Positions 20,041 to 30,781 of a DNA stretch of 64,000 nt are shown here, piece after piece. The stretch comes from Amphritea pacifica. Lineage in GTDB: Bacteria > Pseudomonadota > Gammaproteobacteria > Pseudomonadales > Balneatricaceae. Made by a program: the position numbers and the translations under genes. The stretch is from assembly GCF_016924145.1 (NCBI RefSeq), contig NZ_JAFFZO010000023.1:19100-83099 (forward strand), read 5' to 3'. The first letter of the stretch is position 1, and every line of letters begins with the position of its first letter. The notes beneath the pieces were generated by a model. It had not been told where the DNA came from, ran no database searches, and worked only from the letters and a program-made list of their open reading frames with translations.

Positions 20041-20049
20041 TGTTATAGT
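20041..20049 (+). promoter_or_regulatory. Possible extended -10 promoter for the mla operon
   Basis: TGT followed by TATAGT gives a TGn-extended -10 element; a weak -35 (TTCAAG) lies 17 bases upstream at 20021-20026. It sits in the 259-base divergent gap between yrbG and mlaF, about 140 bases before the mlaF start. Nothing else was recognised in that gap. Confidence 0.45.
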
Positions 20050-20185
20050 CTGCACGCTTTTTTTTATGGAAATATGGCGGTTCTGAGCCAATTGCATTCT
20101 GTCAAACGGTTTCAGGTTTTATCGGATGCAGGGGCAGCCTCATTAACCAGGAACTCTTTGCCGCCCTGATTGAGTCATCGTTACT

Positions 20186-20995
20186 ATGGATTTTTTTGAC
20201 GATATCATTATTGATATTAAACAACTTACCTTTAGCAGAGGCGAGCGCTATATCTGTAAGAATATGGATATACGCATCCCCCGGGGTAAAGTGACGGCGA
20301 TTATGGGGCCCAGCGGTACCGGCAAAACGACTCTGCTGAAACTGATCGGCGGGCAATTGAAGCCTGATTCAGGTTCGATCTTGCTCGATGGTGATGATAT
20401 TCCCCGTCTGGGGCGCTCAGAGCTGTTTGATGCGCGGGAAAAAATGGGCATGCTGTTCCAGAGTGGGGCCCTGTTTACCGATATGACGGTATTTGAAAAT
20501 GTTGCCTTCCCTATACGGGTGCATACCAAACTGCCGCAGGATATGGTCCGCGATATCGTGTTAATGAAGCTCCATGCGGTTGGCTTGAGAGGGGCTGCAG
20601 AGCTGATGCCCAGTGAACTATCCGGAGGTATGGGGCGACGTGTTGCACTGGCCCGTGCGATTGCCCTGGATCCGGCGCTGGTGATGTATGATGAACCTTT
20701 TACCGGGCAGGACCCGATCGCGATGGGGGTGCTGGTAAACCTGATCAAGAAACTGAACCAGGCGCTGGGGCACAGTAGTATTATCGTTTCCCATGATATT
20801 AAGGAAACCCTCAGTATTGCTGACTATATCTACATTATTGCCGATGCCGATGTGATCGCGCATGGAACGCCGGAACAGCTGAAACAGAATGACTCTGATC
20901 AGGTGCGGCAGTTTATGCGAGGCTTGCCAGATGGCCCGGTGCCGTTCCATTTTCCGGCCAGCGATTATGAAACCGAACTGATGGAGGGGCGTTGA
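20186..20995 (+). CDS. mlaF: Phospholipid transport ABC ATP-binding protein MlaF
   Basis: MlaF is the cytoplasmic ATPase of the MlaFEDB complex, which trafficks phospholipids between inner and outer membranes and keeps the outer leaflet asymmetric. The 269-residue protein has Walker [10 protein letters not shown] (41-49), the signature [15 protein letters not shown] and Walker [14 protein letters not shown]. The SGGMGRR signature variant is typical of MlaF. It is the first gene of mlaFEDCB and overlaps mlaE by a single base (TGATG). Confidence 0.97.
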   Translation: MDFFDDIIIDIKQLTFSRGERYICKNMDIRIPRGKVTAIMGPSGTGKTTLLKLIGGQLKPDSGSILLDGDDIPRLGRSELFDAREKMGMLFQSGALFTDMTVFENVAFPIRVHTKLPQDMVRDIVLMKLHAVGLRGAAELMPSELSGGMGRRVALARAIALDPALVMYDEPFTGQDPIAMGVLVNLIKKLNQALGHSSIIVSHDIKETLSIADYIYIIADADVIAHGTPEQLKQNDSDQVRQFMRGLPDGPVPFHFPASDYETELMEGR

Positions 20996-21786
20996 TGACA
21001 ACGATAGTCAATAATCTGGCTCTTCTTGGGCGCTTTGCGCTCGACAGAATCGCCGCCGTTGGTCGTTCCGGCATGATCCTGATGCATGCGATAGTTGCCC
21101 GGCCTCAGCCGCTGATCGCTTTCCCGCTGCTGATACGTCAACTGTACTCAGTGGGCGTATTATCCATGGTTATTATCATCGTCTCCGGGTTGTTTATTGG
21201 CATGGTGCTGGCTTTGCAGGGCTATACTATTCTGGTTGATTATGGCACTGAACAGGCTGTCGGACAGATGGTTGCATTGAGTCTGGTGCGTGAGCTGGCC
21301 CCTGTTGTGACTGCGCTGCTATTTGCCGGTCGGGCAGGATCTGCCCTGACTGCCGAGATCGGCCTGATGAAAACCACTGAACAGCTGTCCAGTATGGAGA
21401 TGATCGGTGTTGATCCGCTGCGACGAATTATTGCGCCGCGTTTCTGGGCGGGTGTTATCAGTCTGCCGATTCTGACGATGATATTCAGTGCTGTCGGTAT
21501 CTGGGGTGGATTATTAGTAGGCGTGGAATGGCTGGGAATCTATGAGGGGTCATTCTGGTCGAATATGCAGAACTCGGTCGACTTTTTTGATGATATAGGT
21601 AATGGCCTGATTAAGTCACTGGTGTTTGGTCTGGTGGTGACCTGGGTTGCGGTGTTTCAGGGGTACGATTCGGTGCCAACCTCTGAAGGTATCAGCCAGG
21701 CGACCACCAAAACGGTGGTCTACTCATCCCTCGCCATTCTTGGCCTTGACTTTATTTTGACCGCTTTGATGTTTGGAGATTTGTAA
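20995..21786 (+). CDS. mlaE: Phospholipid transport permease MlaE
   Basis: MlaE is the inner-membrane permease of the Mla complex. The 263-residue protein has about five or six membrane helices and the family motifs [39 protein letters not shown]-like and [17 protein letters not shown]-like. The ATG at 20995 overlaps the mlaF stop, so it is preferred over the TTG at 20992. It is followed by mlaD after three bases. Confidence 0.97.
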   Translation: MTTIVNNLALLGRFALDRIAAVGRSGMILMHAIVARPQPLIAFPLLIRQLYSVGVLSMVIIIVSGLFIGMVLALQGYTILVDYGTEQAVGQMVALSLVRELAPVVTALLFAGRAGSALTAEIGLMKTTEQLSSMEMIGVDPLRRIIAPRFWAGVISLPILTMIFSAVGIWGGLLVGVEWLGIYEGSFWSNMQNSVDFFDDIGNGLIKSLVFGLVVTWVAVFQGYDSVPTSEGISQATTKTVVYSSLAILGLDFILTALMFGDL

Positions 21787-21789
21787 CAG

Positions 21790-22251
21790 ATGCGAAACCG
21801 TGGAGTTGAGTTGGGCGTCGGTATTTTTATGTTGGTGGGAGCCATTGCTCTGACTGTGCTGGCGATAAATGTGAGTGGTCTTAGTCTGACTAAGCAACAG
21901 GATACGTATAAGATATATGCCCGGTTTGAGAATGTCGGGGGGTTGACGGCCCGCTCTAAAGTGACAATGTCCGGGGTCACTATCGGCAAAGTGAGCAATA
22001 TCACCATCGACCGTAAAAAGCTGATGGCTCTGGTGGAGATGGATATTGACGCCGATGTGGACTACCTGACATCCGATAGCTCGGCCTCTATTCTGACGGC
22101 GGGTCTGCTGGGTGAAAAATATATCGGTGTGACGACGGGGGCGGCTGATGATGAAATACTCAAAGAGGGAGACTTTATTGAAGATACTCAGTCATCCCTG
22201 GTGTTGGAAGAGCTGATTGGTAAGTTTCTTTTCAATCAGGCCTCTGAATAA
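21790..22251 (+). CDS. mlaD: Phospholipid-binding MCE-domain protein MlaD
   Basis: MlaD is anchored in the inner membrane and forms a hexameric MCE ring with a central lipid channel in the periplasm. One N-terminal membrane helix (about 9-28) is followed by the MCE domain (about 40-118, YARFENVGGLTARSKVTMSGVTIGKV-like). The C-terminal helix ends ELIGKFLFNQASE. The 153-residue length is normal. It is the third gene of the mla operon. Confidence 0.96.
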   Translation: MRNRGVELGVGIFMLVGAIALTVLAINVSGLSLTKQQDTYKIYARFENVGGLTARSKVTMSGVTIGKVSNITIDRKKLMALVEMDIDADVDYLTSDSSASILTAGLLGEKYIGVTTGAADDEILKEGDFIEDTQSSLVLEELIGKFLFNQASE

Positions 22252-22291
22252 AGTCAGTTGATAGTGTTGTAATGAAATGAGAGTTGTGGAA

Positions 22292-22930
22292 ATGAGATAT
22301 TTGAATCGTTGGCTGGTGTTGCTGACCCTGGTATTTACCTCTGTAACAGCGCAGGCTTCATGGGATGAGGCGCGTAATGCTGTTGAGCAGGCTTCAGCAG
22401 AGATGATGAAAGTGCTGGAAAACGAGACGCTTAAGGCGCCTGAACAGAGTGAGCAACTGATCAGTGAGATTGAATCAATCCTTAATCCGGTGGTGGATTT
22501 TGACTACGTTTCCAAACGGGTCATGGGTAAGTTCTATAACCGGGTGGATGAAAAACAGCAGCAGCTCTTTGCGACTGTATTCAAGGATACGATGGTGCGC
22601 ACCTATGCTAAATCCCTGACAGGCTTCGATATTGTAAGATATGAAGTGGCGCCCGAAGGGCAGCCCAGTCCTGAGGCGGATAAACAGGTTGTCAGTGTCA
22701 ACGTTTTCTCAACTAAGGGAGATCAGTACACTCTGGTTTACTACATGCTGAAGGAAGACAGCGGCTGGAAGCTGGTTAATGTGCTGGTCGATGGTATCAA
22801 TCTGCGCCTTAACTTTAAAAATCAGTTTTCCGATATGGTGTCACGCACCAATGGCGATGTAGTCAAGGTGATTGCGGACTGGAAAGCGGCGGTGGCCGGC
22901 AATGGCAGTAATGGCAGTAAGGGCAGTTGA
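22292..22930 (+). CDS. mlaC: Periplasmic phospholipid-binding protein MlaC
   Basis: MlaC shuttles phospholipid through the periplasm between the outer-membrane MlaA-porin complex and MlaFEDB. The product has a signal peptide (MRYLNRWLVLL.. to TAQA) and the family patterns ILNPVVDFDYVSKRVMGKFY and VLVDGINLRLNFKNQFSDM. An in-frame ATG also occurs at 22277, but it adds five residues and has no ribosome site. The ATG at 22292 has a GAGAG eight bases ahead and is preferred. It overlaps mlaB by one base. Confidence 0.94.
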   Translation: MRYLNRWLVLLTLVFTSVTAQASWDEARNAVEQASAEMMKVLENETLKAPEQSEQLISEIESILNPVVDFDYVSKRVMGKFYNRVDEKQQQLFATVFKDTMVRTYAKSLTGFDIVRYEVAPEGQPSPEADKQVVSVNVFSTKGDQYTLVYYMLKEDSGWKLVNVLVDGINLRLNFKNQFSDMVSRTNGDVVKVIADWKAAVAGNGSNGSKGS

Positions 22931-23226
22931 TGAACGCTCAGGTTGAGATCAGTGAAGATACCCTTTTGCTGAAGGGCGACCTGTTGTTCAGTACCGTTCT
23001 CTCCGTGCGTGCTGCGCTGGAACAGGCGGTTGATCAGGCGCAGAAGCGTTGTATCGTTGATTTTGCCGGTGTTGGCCGTGTTGACAGTTCTGCGGTATCG
23101 CTGTGGCTTTGCCTGGAACGTAAAACCCGGTCACGTCAACTGACCCTCAGTGCGATTAATATACCCGATGAACTGAGCTCTATAGTACGCCTGGTGGGTC
23201 TTGAACACACCGGCCTGAATCCATAG
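22930..23226 (+). CDS. mlaB: STAS-domain protein MlaB
   Basis: MlaB is the small cytoplasmic STAS-domain subunit that binds MlaF and is needed for assembly and activity of the Mla transporter. The 98-residue protein has the STAS core CIVDFAGVGRVDSSAVSLWLC at about 40-60, with the Ser/Thr site typical of anti-sigma antagonist folds. Its ATG at 22930 shares a base with the mlaC stop. It closes the mlaFEDCB unit and lies 118 bases before ibaG. Confidence 0.93.
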   Translation: MNAQVEISEDTLLLKGDLLFSTVLSVRAALEQAVDQAQKRCIVDFAGVGRVDSSAVSLWLCLERKTRSRQLTLSAINIPDELSSIVRLVGLEHTGLNP

Positions 23227-23344
23227 CGGGGGCTGTCAGCGTATCGGTGAACGATGGCTGTGGCGCTACAGTCATCGCCTTTTGTTGCATTTTCCGCTAT
23301 CATAGCCGGCCTGTTATTTTCCCCCATTTTCATTGGTATTGTGC

Positions 23345-24869
<1,525 letters not shown>

Positions 24870-24940
24870 CAGGAAATTCGCATTAACAGTGTAGGCTGTG
24901 TGTCTGGACTGAATTTTTAAGTGGTAACGAAACAGCTAAT

Positions 24941-25597
24941 ATGAAACAGAACCTGACCATTGCGCTATCCAAAGGGCGTATTCTGAAAGATACGCTGCCT
25001 CTGTTAGAGGCGGCGAACATTCTTCCGGCTGAGGATATTTTCAGCAGCCGCAAGCTGATTTTCGATACCAATCATGACAATATCAAGCTGGTCGTTATTC
25101 GTGCCACCGATGTACCAACCTATGTTGAGCATGGTGGTGCCGATATGGGGGTTGCCGGTAAAGATGTACTTTTGGAGTACGGCGCCAAGGGGCTGTATGA
25201 ACCACTGGATCTGGATATTGCCAAGTGCAGGTTGATGGTTGCCGGTATGAAGGACGCGGGCGAAGTGGAAGGCCGGATGACGGTTGCTACCAAATTCGTC
25301 AATATCACCAAGGAGTTTTTTGCCCGTCAGGGGCGTCAGGTCGATATCATTAAACTCTATGGCGCGATGGAGCTGGCTCCGATTATGGGGCTTGCGGACC
25401 GCATCGTTGATATCGTGGATACCGGTAATACCCTGCGCGCCAATGGCCTGGTACCAATGGAAGATATCTGCTACGTCAGCTCCCGTCTTGTGGTCGGCAA
25501 GGCCGCTTTAAAAATGAAGCACCGGCAGATACAGCCGATTATTGAACAACTGGCCGCTGCAGTCGAAGCACGTAAAGAAAGGTCCGAACAGATATGA
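24941..25597 (+). CDS. hisG: ATP phosphoribosyltransferase, short form
   Basis: HisG joins ATP and PRPP in the first step of histidine synthesis. At 218 residues this is the short form, which lacks the C-terminal regulatory domain and needs the HisZ subunit for activity and feedback control. hisZ is not in the window. Motifs [36 protein letters not shown] and [14 protein letters not shown] (PRPP loop) are clear. The stop overlaps the hisD start by four bases, so the pair is coupled. Confidence 0.97.
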   Translation: MKQNLTIALSKGRILKDTLPLLEAANILPAEDIFSSRKLIFDTNHDNIKLVVIRATDVPTYVEHGGADMGVAGKDVLLEYGAKGLYEPLDLDIAKCRLMVAGMKDAGEVEGRMTVATKFVNITKEFFARQGRQVDIIKLYGAMELAPIMGLADRIVDIVDTGNTLRANGLVPMEDICYVSSRLVVGKAALKMKHRQIQPIIEQLAAAVEARKERSEQI

Positions 25598-26901
25598 CCA
25601 AACCAGAGATCTTAAGATTAGATAGTCAGCAGGCTGATTTCAAGGAACAGCTGGATAAACTGTTGGCATGGGAGTCGGTTTCCAATAAAGAGGTTAACCG
25701 CACTGTCGAGGATATTCTTGAACGGGTTAAAGCCGAGGGTGATGCCGCGGTGGTTGAGTTTACCAACCGTTTTGACCGGCTTAACGTCAGTTCAATGCAG
25801 GAGCTTGAGTTCACTCAGCAGGACCTGCAGCAGGCACTGGATAACCTGCCTGAAGATCAGCATAAAGCGCTGACTATTGCGGCTCAGCGGGTACGCGATT
25901 ACCACGAACGGCAGAAAGGGGAGTCCTGGCAGTACCAGGAAGCAGACGGTACCTTGCTGGGACAGAAGGTTACGCCGATGGATAAGGCGGGCCTCTATGT
26001 GCCCGGTGGTAAGGCCTCCTATCCTTCATCCGTATTGATGAATGCGATTCCGGCCCATGTGGCCGGGGTGGAGGAGCTGATTATGGTGGTACCAACTCCG
26101 GATGGTGAAGTGAACCAGCTGGTGCTGGCGGCCGCTGCGCTGGCGGGTGTCAGCCGGGCGTTTGCTATCGGTGGTGCCCAGGCGGTTGCGGCACTGGCCT
26201 ATGGTACCGAGACTATCCCTAAAGTGGATAAGATCGTAGGCCCGGGTAATATTTTTGTGGCTACCGCCAAGCGGGCGGTATATGGCGCGGTGGGAATCGA
26301 TATGATCGCCGGACCATCTGAAATTCTGGTGATCTGTGATGGTCAGACCGACCCCGACTGGATCGCGATGGATCTGTTCTCGCAGGCGGAGCATGACGAA
26401 GATGCCCAGCCTATCCTGATTAGCACCGATGCCGCGTTTCTTGATCAGGTGAGTGCCAGCATTGAGAAACTGCTCCCCACCATGGAACGGCAAGCGATTA
26501 TTGGTCGTTCACTGGCAGACCGTGCCGCGCTGATTAAGGTTACTGATCTTGAAGAAGCGGCCAGAGTGAATAACCGTATCGCTCCGGAGCACCTGGAACT
26601 CTCGGTCGAGGACCCTCAGGCGCTGTTGCCGTTGATCAAGCATGCCGGTGCTATCTTTATGGGCCGTTATACGGCCGAAGCGCTGGGAGATTACTGTGCT
26701 GGTCCCAATCATGTACTGCCCACCTCAGGCACCGCACGTTTCTCATCGCCTTTGGGCGTGTATGATTTCCAGAAGCGTTCCTCACTGATCATGTTTTCAG
26801 AGGCGGGCGCTTCTGAGATGGGCAAAGTCGCTTCAGTCCTTGCCCGCGGAGAGAGTCTGACCGCTCACGCCCGCTCAGCGGAGTATCGTATTAAGCGGTA
26901 A
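25594..26901 (+). CDS. hisD: Histidinol dehydrogenase
   Basis: HisD is the zinc and NAD-dependent enzyme that oxidises L-histidinol to L-histidine in the last two steps of the pathway. The 435-residue protein has [22 protein letters not shown]-like, the long signature region with [14 protein letters not shown] and [15 protein letters not shown], and the catalytic-base segment RIAPEHLEL. It overlaps hisG and is followed by a strong terminator. Confidence 0.97.
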   Translation: MTKPEILRLDSQQADFKEQLDKLLAWESVSNKEVNRTVEDILERVKAEGDAAVVEFTNRFDRLNVSSMQELEFTQQDLQQALDNLPEDQHKALTIAAQRVRDYHERQKGESWQYQEADGTLLGQKVTPMDKAGLYVPGGKASYPSSVLMNAIPAHVAGVEELIMVVPTPDGEVNQLVLAAAALAGVSRAFAIGGAQAVAALAYGTETIPKVDKIVGPGNIFVATAKRAVYGAVGIDMIAGPSEILVICDGQTDPDWIAMDLFSQAEHDEDAQPILISTDAAFLDQVSASIEKLLPTMERQAIIGRSLADRAALIKVTDLEEAARVNNRIAPEHLELSVEDPQALLPLIKHAGAIFMGRYTAEALGDYCAGPNHVLPTSGTARFSSPLGVYDFQKRSSLIMFSEAGASEMGKVASVLARGESLTAHARSAEYRIKR

Positions 26902-26920
26902 TGTGCCGATAGGAAAGCGA

Positions 26921-26950
26921 AAAAAAAAGCCCTCAGGGGCTTTTTTTGTG
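26921..26950 (+). terminator. Rho-independent terminator between hisD and the degS-like gene
   Basis: An A-run, then AGCCC..GGGGCT stem and a T-run form a symmetrical terminator. hisD ends at 26901 and the convergent protease gene ends at 26972, so it can serve both strands. Confidence 0.9.
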
Positions 26951-26971
26951 CTGATCTGAACAGCCAGAAGC

Positions 26972-28144
26972 TTAGTTCTGGCCGTCGCTGTTTTCCGGCT
27001 CGGTACTAACCTCTGTCGCGCTGGGGCGTTCGGCGACGGTAATCTCCAGTTGCAGTACTTCGCCGTTGCGCCACACCTTGACCGGCAGTACCGTTCCCGG
27101 GGGCAGCCGGGCGACGCTGTACATCGAGTTGTAGCTGTTAATAATCTTCTTGCCACCGATCTCCAGGAGAATATCCCCGGGAAGTAAACCCGCAGTATGG
27201 GCCGGTCCATCCCGGAAAATACCCGCAATAATCAGCCCTTTAGTGTCTTTCAGTCCGAATGATTCTGCCAGTTCAGGGGTAATCTCCTGAGCCTCCACCC
27301 CAACCCAGCCACGCACCACCCGACCATGTTCGATGAGGTCCTGCATCACCTGCTTTGCCTGATCCGAGGGGATGGCAAAACCGATTCCCTGAGACCCGCC
27401 TGAGCGGCTGAATATAGCCGTATTGATGCCGATAAGGTTACCTGCGGCATTGATCAGAGCACCACCGGAGTTGCCGGGGTTAATCGCTGCATCGGTCTGG
27501 ATAAAGTCTTCATAGGTGTTCAGACCCAGTTGATTACGGCCGGTAGCACTGATAATGCCCATGGTGACGGTCTGGCCAACGCCGAACGGATTACCGATAG
27601 CCAGCGCAACATCACCCACACGCAGGTTAGCCGATGAGCTGATCGTAATGCTGGGCAGGTCAGGAAGATCGATTTTAAGCACCGCAAGATCGGTATCCGG
27701 GTCGTTACCCACCACCTTAGCCGTGGCTTCCCGGCCATCTTTGAGTGCCACGACAATGCTGTCCGCGCCGGAAATAACATGGTTATTGGTGGCAATATAG
27801 CCTTCCGGGCTTAGGATTACGCCAGAACCAAGGCTGGATTGAATCCGTTCTTTGTTACTGTTCTTGTTGTAGTGCTTCTGAATATTTGGGTCGTTATAGA
27901 GTGGAGCGTTGTTATTGGGAATCACTGTACGGGTATAGATGTTAACTACACTTGAAGCGGCCTGATCAACCGCATCGGCATAGGAATAGGGCCCCTGCGC
28001 TGTGCCAGAGCGGTTATCCGCTTCATGGATCTGCACGGTATTTGTTTGTGGTGTAAACATATCTGGCAGATAGATGAGCAGTGCTACCGCGGCAATAATC
28101 CCGGACAGAATAGGCCAGATAAGAAAAGCCAAGCGTTGAATCAA
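26972..28144 (-). CDS. algW: DegS/AlgW-type periplasmic serine protease
   Basis: This membrane-anchored trypsin-like protease has one PDZ domain. In E. coli (DegS) and Pseudomonas (AlgW) the homologue starts cleavage of the anti-sigma factor RseA/MucA when misfolded porin C-termini bind the PDZ. The 390-residue protein has an N-terminal membrane helix (about 5-27) and the catalytic His (TNNHVISGAD), Asp (DPDTDLAVLKID) and Ser (PGNSGGAL). One PDZ domain (about 285-370) carries GLIIAGIFRDGPAHTAGLLPGD-like. A single PDZ and a membrane anchor favour DegS/AlgW over DegP/Q. The choice between the two symbols is not decided by the sequence. Confidence 0.92.
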   Translation of the reverse strand: MIQRLAFLIWPILSGIIAAVALLIYLPDMFTPQTNTVQIHEADNRSGTAQGPYSYADAVDQAASSVVNIYTRTVIPNNNAPLYNDPNIQKHYNKNSNKERIQSSLGSGVILSPEGYIATNNHVISGADSIVVALKDGREATAKVVGNDPDTDLAVLKIDLPDLPSITISSSANLRVGDVALAIGNPFGVGQTVTMGIISATGRNQLGLNTYEDFIQTDAAINPGNSGGALINAAGNLIGINTAIFSRSGGSQGIGFAIPSDQAKQVMQDLIEHGRVVRGWVGVEAQEITPELAESFGLKDTKGLIIAGIFRDGPAHTAGLLPGDILLEIGGKKIINSYNSMYSVARLPPGTVLPVKVWRNGEVLQLEITVAERPSATEVSTEPENSDGQN

Positions 28145-28236
28145 TTAAGGGCGCCTTATAAACAGTGGTAAAGTTGATCAGCTGTTTTAGAATTATACGG
28201 ATAATAAACTGCTTTTGGGAATATAAAGAAAAGATT

Positions 28237-28998
28237 ATGGCTGTATCACTGAAACAACTGGTTATTTACTGCAACACGCTGTTAACCCCTGAGAAATACA
28301 GGGATTATTGCCCCAACGGTTTGCAGGTTGAGGGGCGCGGGCAGGTACGACGTATCGTCTCCGGCGTAACCGCCAGTCAGGCCCTGCTTGATCGGGCGGT
28401 GGTGCTGGGCGCTGATCTTATTCTGGTGCATCATGGTTATTTCTGGAAGGGTGAGGCGGAGGTGATCACCGGCATGAAAAAGCGCCGGCTGCAAACATTA
28501 TTAAATCATGATATCAGCCTGCTGGCATACCACCTGCCACTGGATGGGCATCCGCAACTGGGCAATAATGCCTGTCTGGCCGATAAGCTGGGATTACAGA
28601 TTACCGGAGGGCTTGATCCTGACAACCCATTAAGCATCGGTCTGACGGGCCGCCTGCCGAGCCCGCTTTCAGTGGGCGATTTTAACCGTCAGATAAAGCA
28701 GGTGATGGGGCGGGAGGTGCTGCATATCGAGGGAGGACCTGAGCCGATTGAAACCGTTGGCTGGTGTACGGGGGCTGCCCAGGGGTATATCGAAAAGGCG
28801 GCGGATCTGGGACTGGATGCCTTTATATCCGGCGAGATATCGGAACCCACGGTTCACAGCGCCAGAGAACTGGGGATTCATTATTTTGCAGCGGGACACC
28901 ATGCCACTGAGCGCTACGGTATTCAGGCGTTGGCAGAAGCGTTGGCACAGCAGTTTGATCTGGAACACCACTTCGTGGATATTGATAATCCGGTCTGA
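28237..28998 (+). CDS. Nif3-like dinuclear metal-centre hexameric protein
   Basis: Members of the Nif3/YbgI (GTP cyclohydrolase 1 type 2-like) family form toroidal hexamers with two metals per subunit; their physiological reaction is not settled. The metal ligands are visible in LVHHGYFWKGE (two His), the DGH of LDGHPQLGNN and the C-terminal AGHHATERYG. Read from the ATG at 28237 the protein has 253 residues, about the normal length of 247-252. The frame extends upstream to 28165 but adds a hydrophobic leader that is not conserved. It is divergent from algW and is followed by a bidirectional terminator. Confidence 0.9.
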   Translation: MAVSLKQLVIYCNTLLTPEKYRDYCPNGLQVEGRGQVRRIVSGVTASQALLDRAVVLGADLILVHHGYFWKGEAEVITGMKKRRLQTLLNHDISLLAYHLPLDGHPQLGNNACLADKLGLQITGGLDPDNPLSIGLTGRLPSPLSVGDFNRQIKQVMGREVLHIEGGPEPIETVGWCTGAAQGYIEKAADLGLDAFISGEISEPTVHSARELGIHYFAAGHHATERYGIQALAEALAQQFDLEHHFVDIDNPV

Positions 28999-29040
28999 TT
29001 GTCAGTACTCCCGGGTAGGGGATAAAAAAAGGTGATAAAA

Positions 29041-29064
29041 GAAAACCGGCATCAGCCGGTTTTC
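29041..29064 (+). terminator. Bidirectional terminator between the Nif3-like gene and zapG
   Basis: A perfect 10-bp stem (GAAAACCGGC / GCCGGTTTTC) with an ATCA loop. T-rich flanks occur on both strands and the two genes converge on it. Confidence 0.85.
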
Positions 29065-29106
29065 TATATCTGTTACTCTGTTGACTGTTCAACTGAAGAG
29101 GTTGGC

Positions 29107-29694
29107 TCAGGCAGAGCGTTTTTCATCGCTGTCGCGCAAGCTGTTACCGGGGACATGATCTTTCAGCAGGGGTGGAATCTCAATATCTTCATCCGTTTCT
29201 GATTTTTTCTTCAGCCCGTATTTCTCAGACAGAGTTCCCTCTTCGTCGGGGCTTTTAATCGCGTAGTCGCGGGGTGGTTCTACTACTTCCGGCTCATCCG
29301 CGGGTGTATCAACCTGTTCTGTTACCGTCGGAATCTGCTCTTTCTCTGCCTCTTCCTCTGGTTCCTCTTTAACCTGTTCGGAAATTTTCGGCTGAGGCTG
29401 ACTGCTTAGCTGTGCCGGTGAGTGCTCACCCATACAGAGTGTTTCTGACCCCTGAGCCAGGTGCTGGTGAACCTGCTTGTAACTTTCAGTGAGATTGTTA
29501 ACCAGTTCAGCCGTTTTCTCGAAGTGGCCGTTAACCTTCTCTTTGTATTCACTCAGGTCACGCTGGGCTTCATTGAGCTGATCGACCAGTTTTTGCTGGC
29601 TGGACGTGTCGCCGGAACGCCCCATCAGGTAGCCAATTAACGTCCCTGCAAGAAGGGTCACAATACCAATAATCCAGACGCTGCTCTCTTCCAC
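29107..29694 (-). CDS. zapG: DUF1043 inner-membrane protein ZapG/YhcB
   Basis: YhcB/ZapG is an inner-membrane protein connected with cell division, cell-shape and envelope synthesis. The 195-residue protein has one N-terminal membrane helix (about 5-22, IGIVTLLAGTLIGYLMGR), a coiled coil (about 32-75, QQKLVDQLNEAQRDLSEYKEKV-like) and the family segment VNGHFEKTAELVNNLTESYKQVHQHLAQGSETLC-like. The C-terminal half is acidic and disordered and longer than in E. coli (132 residues). It usually neighbours degS/degQ, as here. Confidence 0.9.
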   Translation of the reverse strand: MEESSVWIIGIVTLLAGTLIGYLMGRSGDTSSQQKLVDQLNEAQRDLSEYKEKVNGHFEKTAELVNNLTESYKQVHQHLAQGSETLCMGEHSPAQLSSQPQPKISEQVKEEPEEEAEKEQIPTVTEQVDTPADEPEVVEPPRDYAIKSPDEEGTLSEKYGLKKKSETDEDIEIPPLLKDHVPGNSLRDSDEKRSA

Positions 29695-29797
29695 GCTAAC
29701 TCCTTAAATACTCTGATTCACAGCTGAAGAATAACGCAAATAACAGGCAAATCCTATGTTAATTTGGATCGGTGCGGTTCTGGTCATAGGGGCAGGC

Positions 29798-30538
29798 CTA
29801 AGCGCTGCTTCCCGCCTTATTTCGTTTTGCCTGATGCGTCATTTCAGTCAGGTAACTGACCTGCTCGGCGAGGACATCGCAGGCAAGGTCGCCGTTTTTT
29901 TGCTGCAGTGCGTTCAGAATACGGGTGTGCTGGTCAATAATGACCGAGCGTTCCATATAGCGCGATGTCACCATATTACTGATCGGTTGCAGCGCCTCAA
30001 TAACGCTGAACATGATAAAGCTCAGCAGGGCATTGCCTGCTGCTTCTGCAATCAGACGGTGAAAGCGGACATCGGAGGCACAAAACTGCTCTGGCGCAAG
30101 AGTAATATCTTGTTGCTGCTCCAGTTCCCGTTGCAGCAGTTCAAGTTGCACTTCACTGATATGCTCTGCCGCAAGCCTCAGACAGTTGCTCTCCAGCAGT
30201 AAACGGGTCTGGGCGATATCCTCCATAGAGAAAGCATCCATGCTGACTAACAGTGTGGTAGCACTGGTGAGGGCATCACTCAGATCCATGGCAGAGGGGC
30301 GGTTGACAAAGGTTCCGCCGGTCGGGCCGCGGCGGGAGCGGATCAGGTTCTGGGCCCCCAGTCGTTTGAGCGCCTCGCGGATGGTCGGGCGGGAAACCTG
30401 GTAACGTACCGCCAGCTCACCCTCGGTGGGTAGGCGATCATCAGCCTTCAATGAACCATCGATGATGGCCTGACGGATCTGATCAGCAATCTGCCTGGGC
30501 AAGCTGCGCTGGGCAACGGGCTCTATTTCTAAACTCAC
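29798..30538 (-). CDS. FadR-family (FCD domain) GntR transcriptional regulator
   Basis: This is a DNA-binding repressor or activator with an N-terminal winged helix (about 15-80, IRQAIIDGSLKADDRLPTEGELAVRYQVSRPTIREALKRL-like) and an all-helical FCD effector domain (about 95-225). The FCD metal-ligand pattern shows at RFHRLIAEAAGN and IDQHTRILNALQ. Length is 246 residues. It starts at GTG with an AGGAGAG site upstream. It is divergent from acuI, and the gap between them holds two copies of a palindrome that fits GntR/FCD operators. It is therefore probably both autoregulatory and the regulator of acuI. The ligand is unknown; an acyl-CoA or C3 acid related to the AcuI pathway is a guess. Confidence 0.9.
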   Translation of the reverse strand: MSLEIEPVAQRSLPRQIADQIRQAIIDGSLKADDRLPTEGELAVRYQVSRPTIREALKRLGAQNLIRSRRGPTGGTFVNRPSAMDLSDALTSATTLLVSMDAFSMEDIAQTRLLLESNCLRLAAEHISEVQLELLQRELEQQQDITLAPEQFCASDVRFHRLIAEAAGNALLSFIMFSVIEALQPISNMVTSRYMERSVIIDQHTRILNALQQKNGDLACDVLAEQVSYLTEMTHQAKRNKAGSSA

Positions 30539-30590
30539 GAATCTCTCCTACAGTAAGAGTGCGATTATTTCACATAAACGACTAATTGTT

Positions 30591-30607
30591 AATTTGTAAG
30601 ACAAATT
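30591..30607. promoter_or_regulatory. Operator-like palindrome 1 for the GntR regulator
   Basis: AATTTGTAAGACAAATT is a perfect 7-bp inverted repeat around a 3-base centre, with the TTGT-NNN-ACAA core expected for FCD-type GntR proteins (the FadR/PdhR class uses TGGT-NNN-ACCA). It lies 53 bases before the regulator's start codon in the divergent gap. Confidence 0.75.
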
Positions 30608-30634
30608 AAGATAGTGTAGATTGCTTTAATGTAA

Positions 30635-30649
30635 ATTTGTAAGACAAAT
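30635..30649. promoter_or_regulatory. Operator-like palindrome 2 for the GntR regulator
   Basis: ATTTGTAAGACAAAT repeats the core of palindrome 1 exactly, including the non-palindromic centre AAG. Its centre is 43 bases from that of the first, about four helical turns, so dimers could bind on the same face. It lies about 130 bases before acuI. Confidence 0.75.
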
Positions 30650-30781
30650 AGGCGGATGCACTTTTTAACCGGTTTTAAAAAGATTTGCGTGTCCGCAATG
30701 CCTTTTATCATCTGCATCAACAGATCTGATGGCTGGCAGCAATCACCCGAGAAACCATGACAAGGTAAAGTGAGGTAAATT

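Noticed and set aside
29756-30202. 148-codon frame on the plus strand over the GntR gene
   Set aside because: It overlaps the FCD domain of a well-supported regulator, and only its first 15 or so residues look membrane-like by chance.
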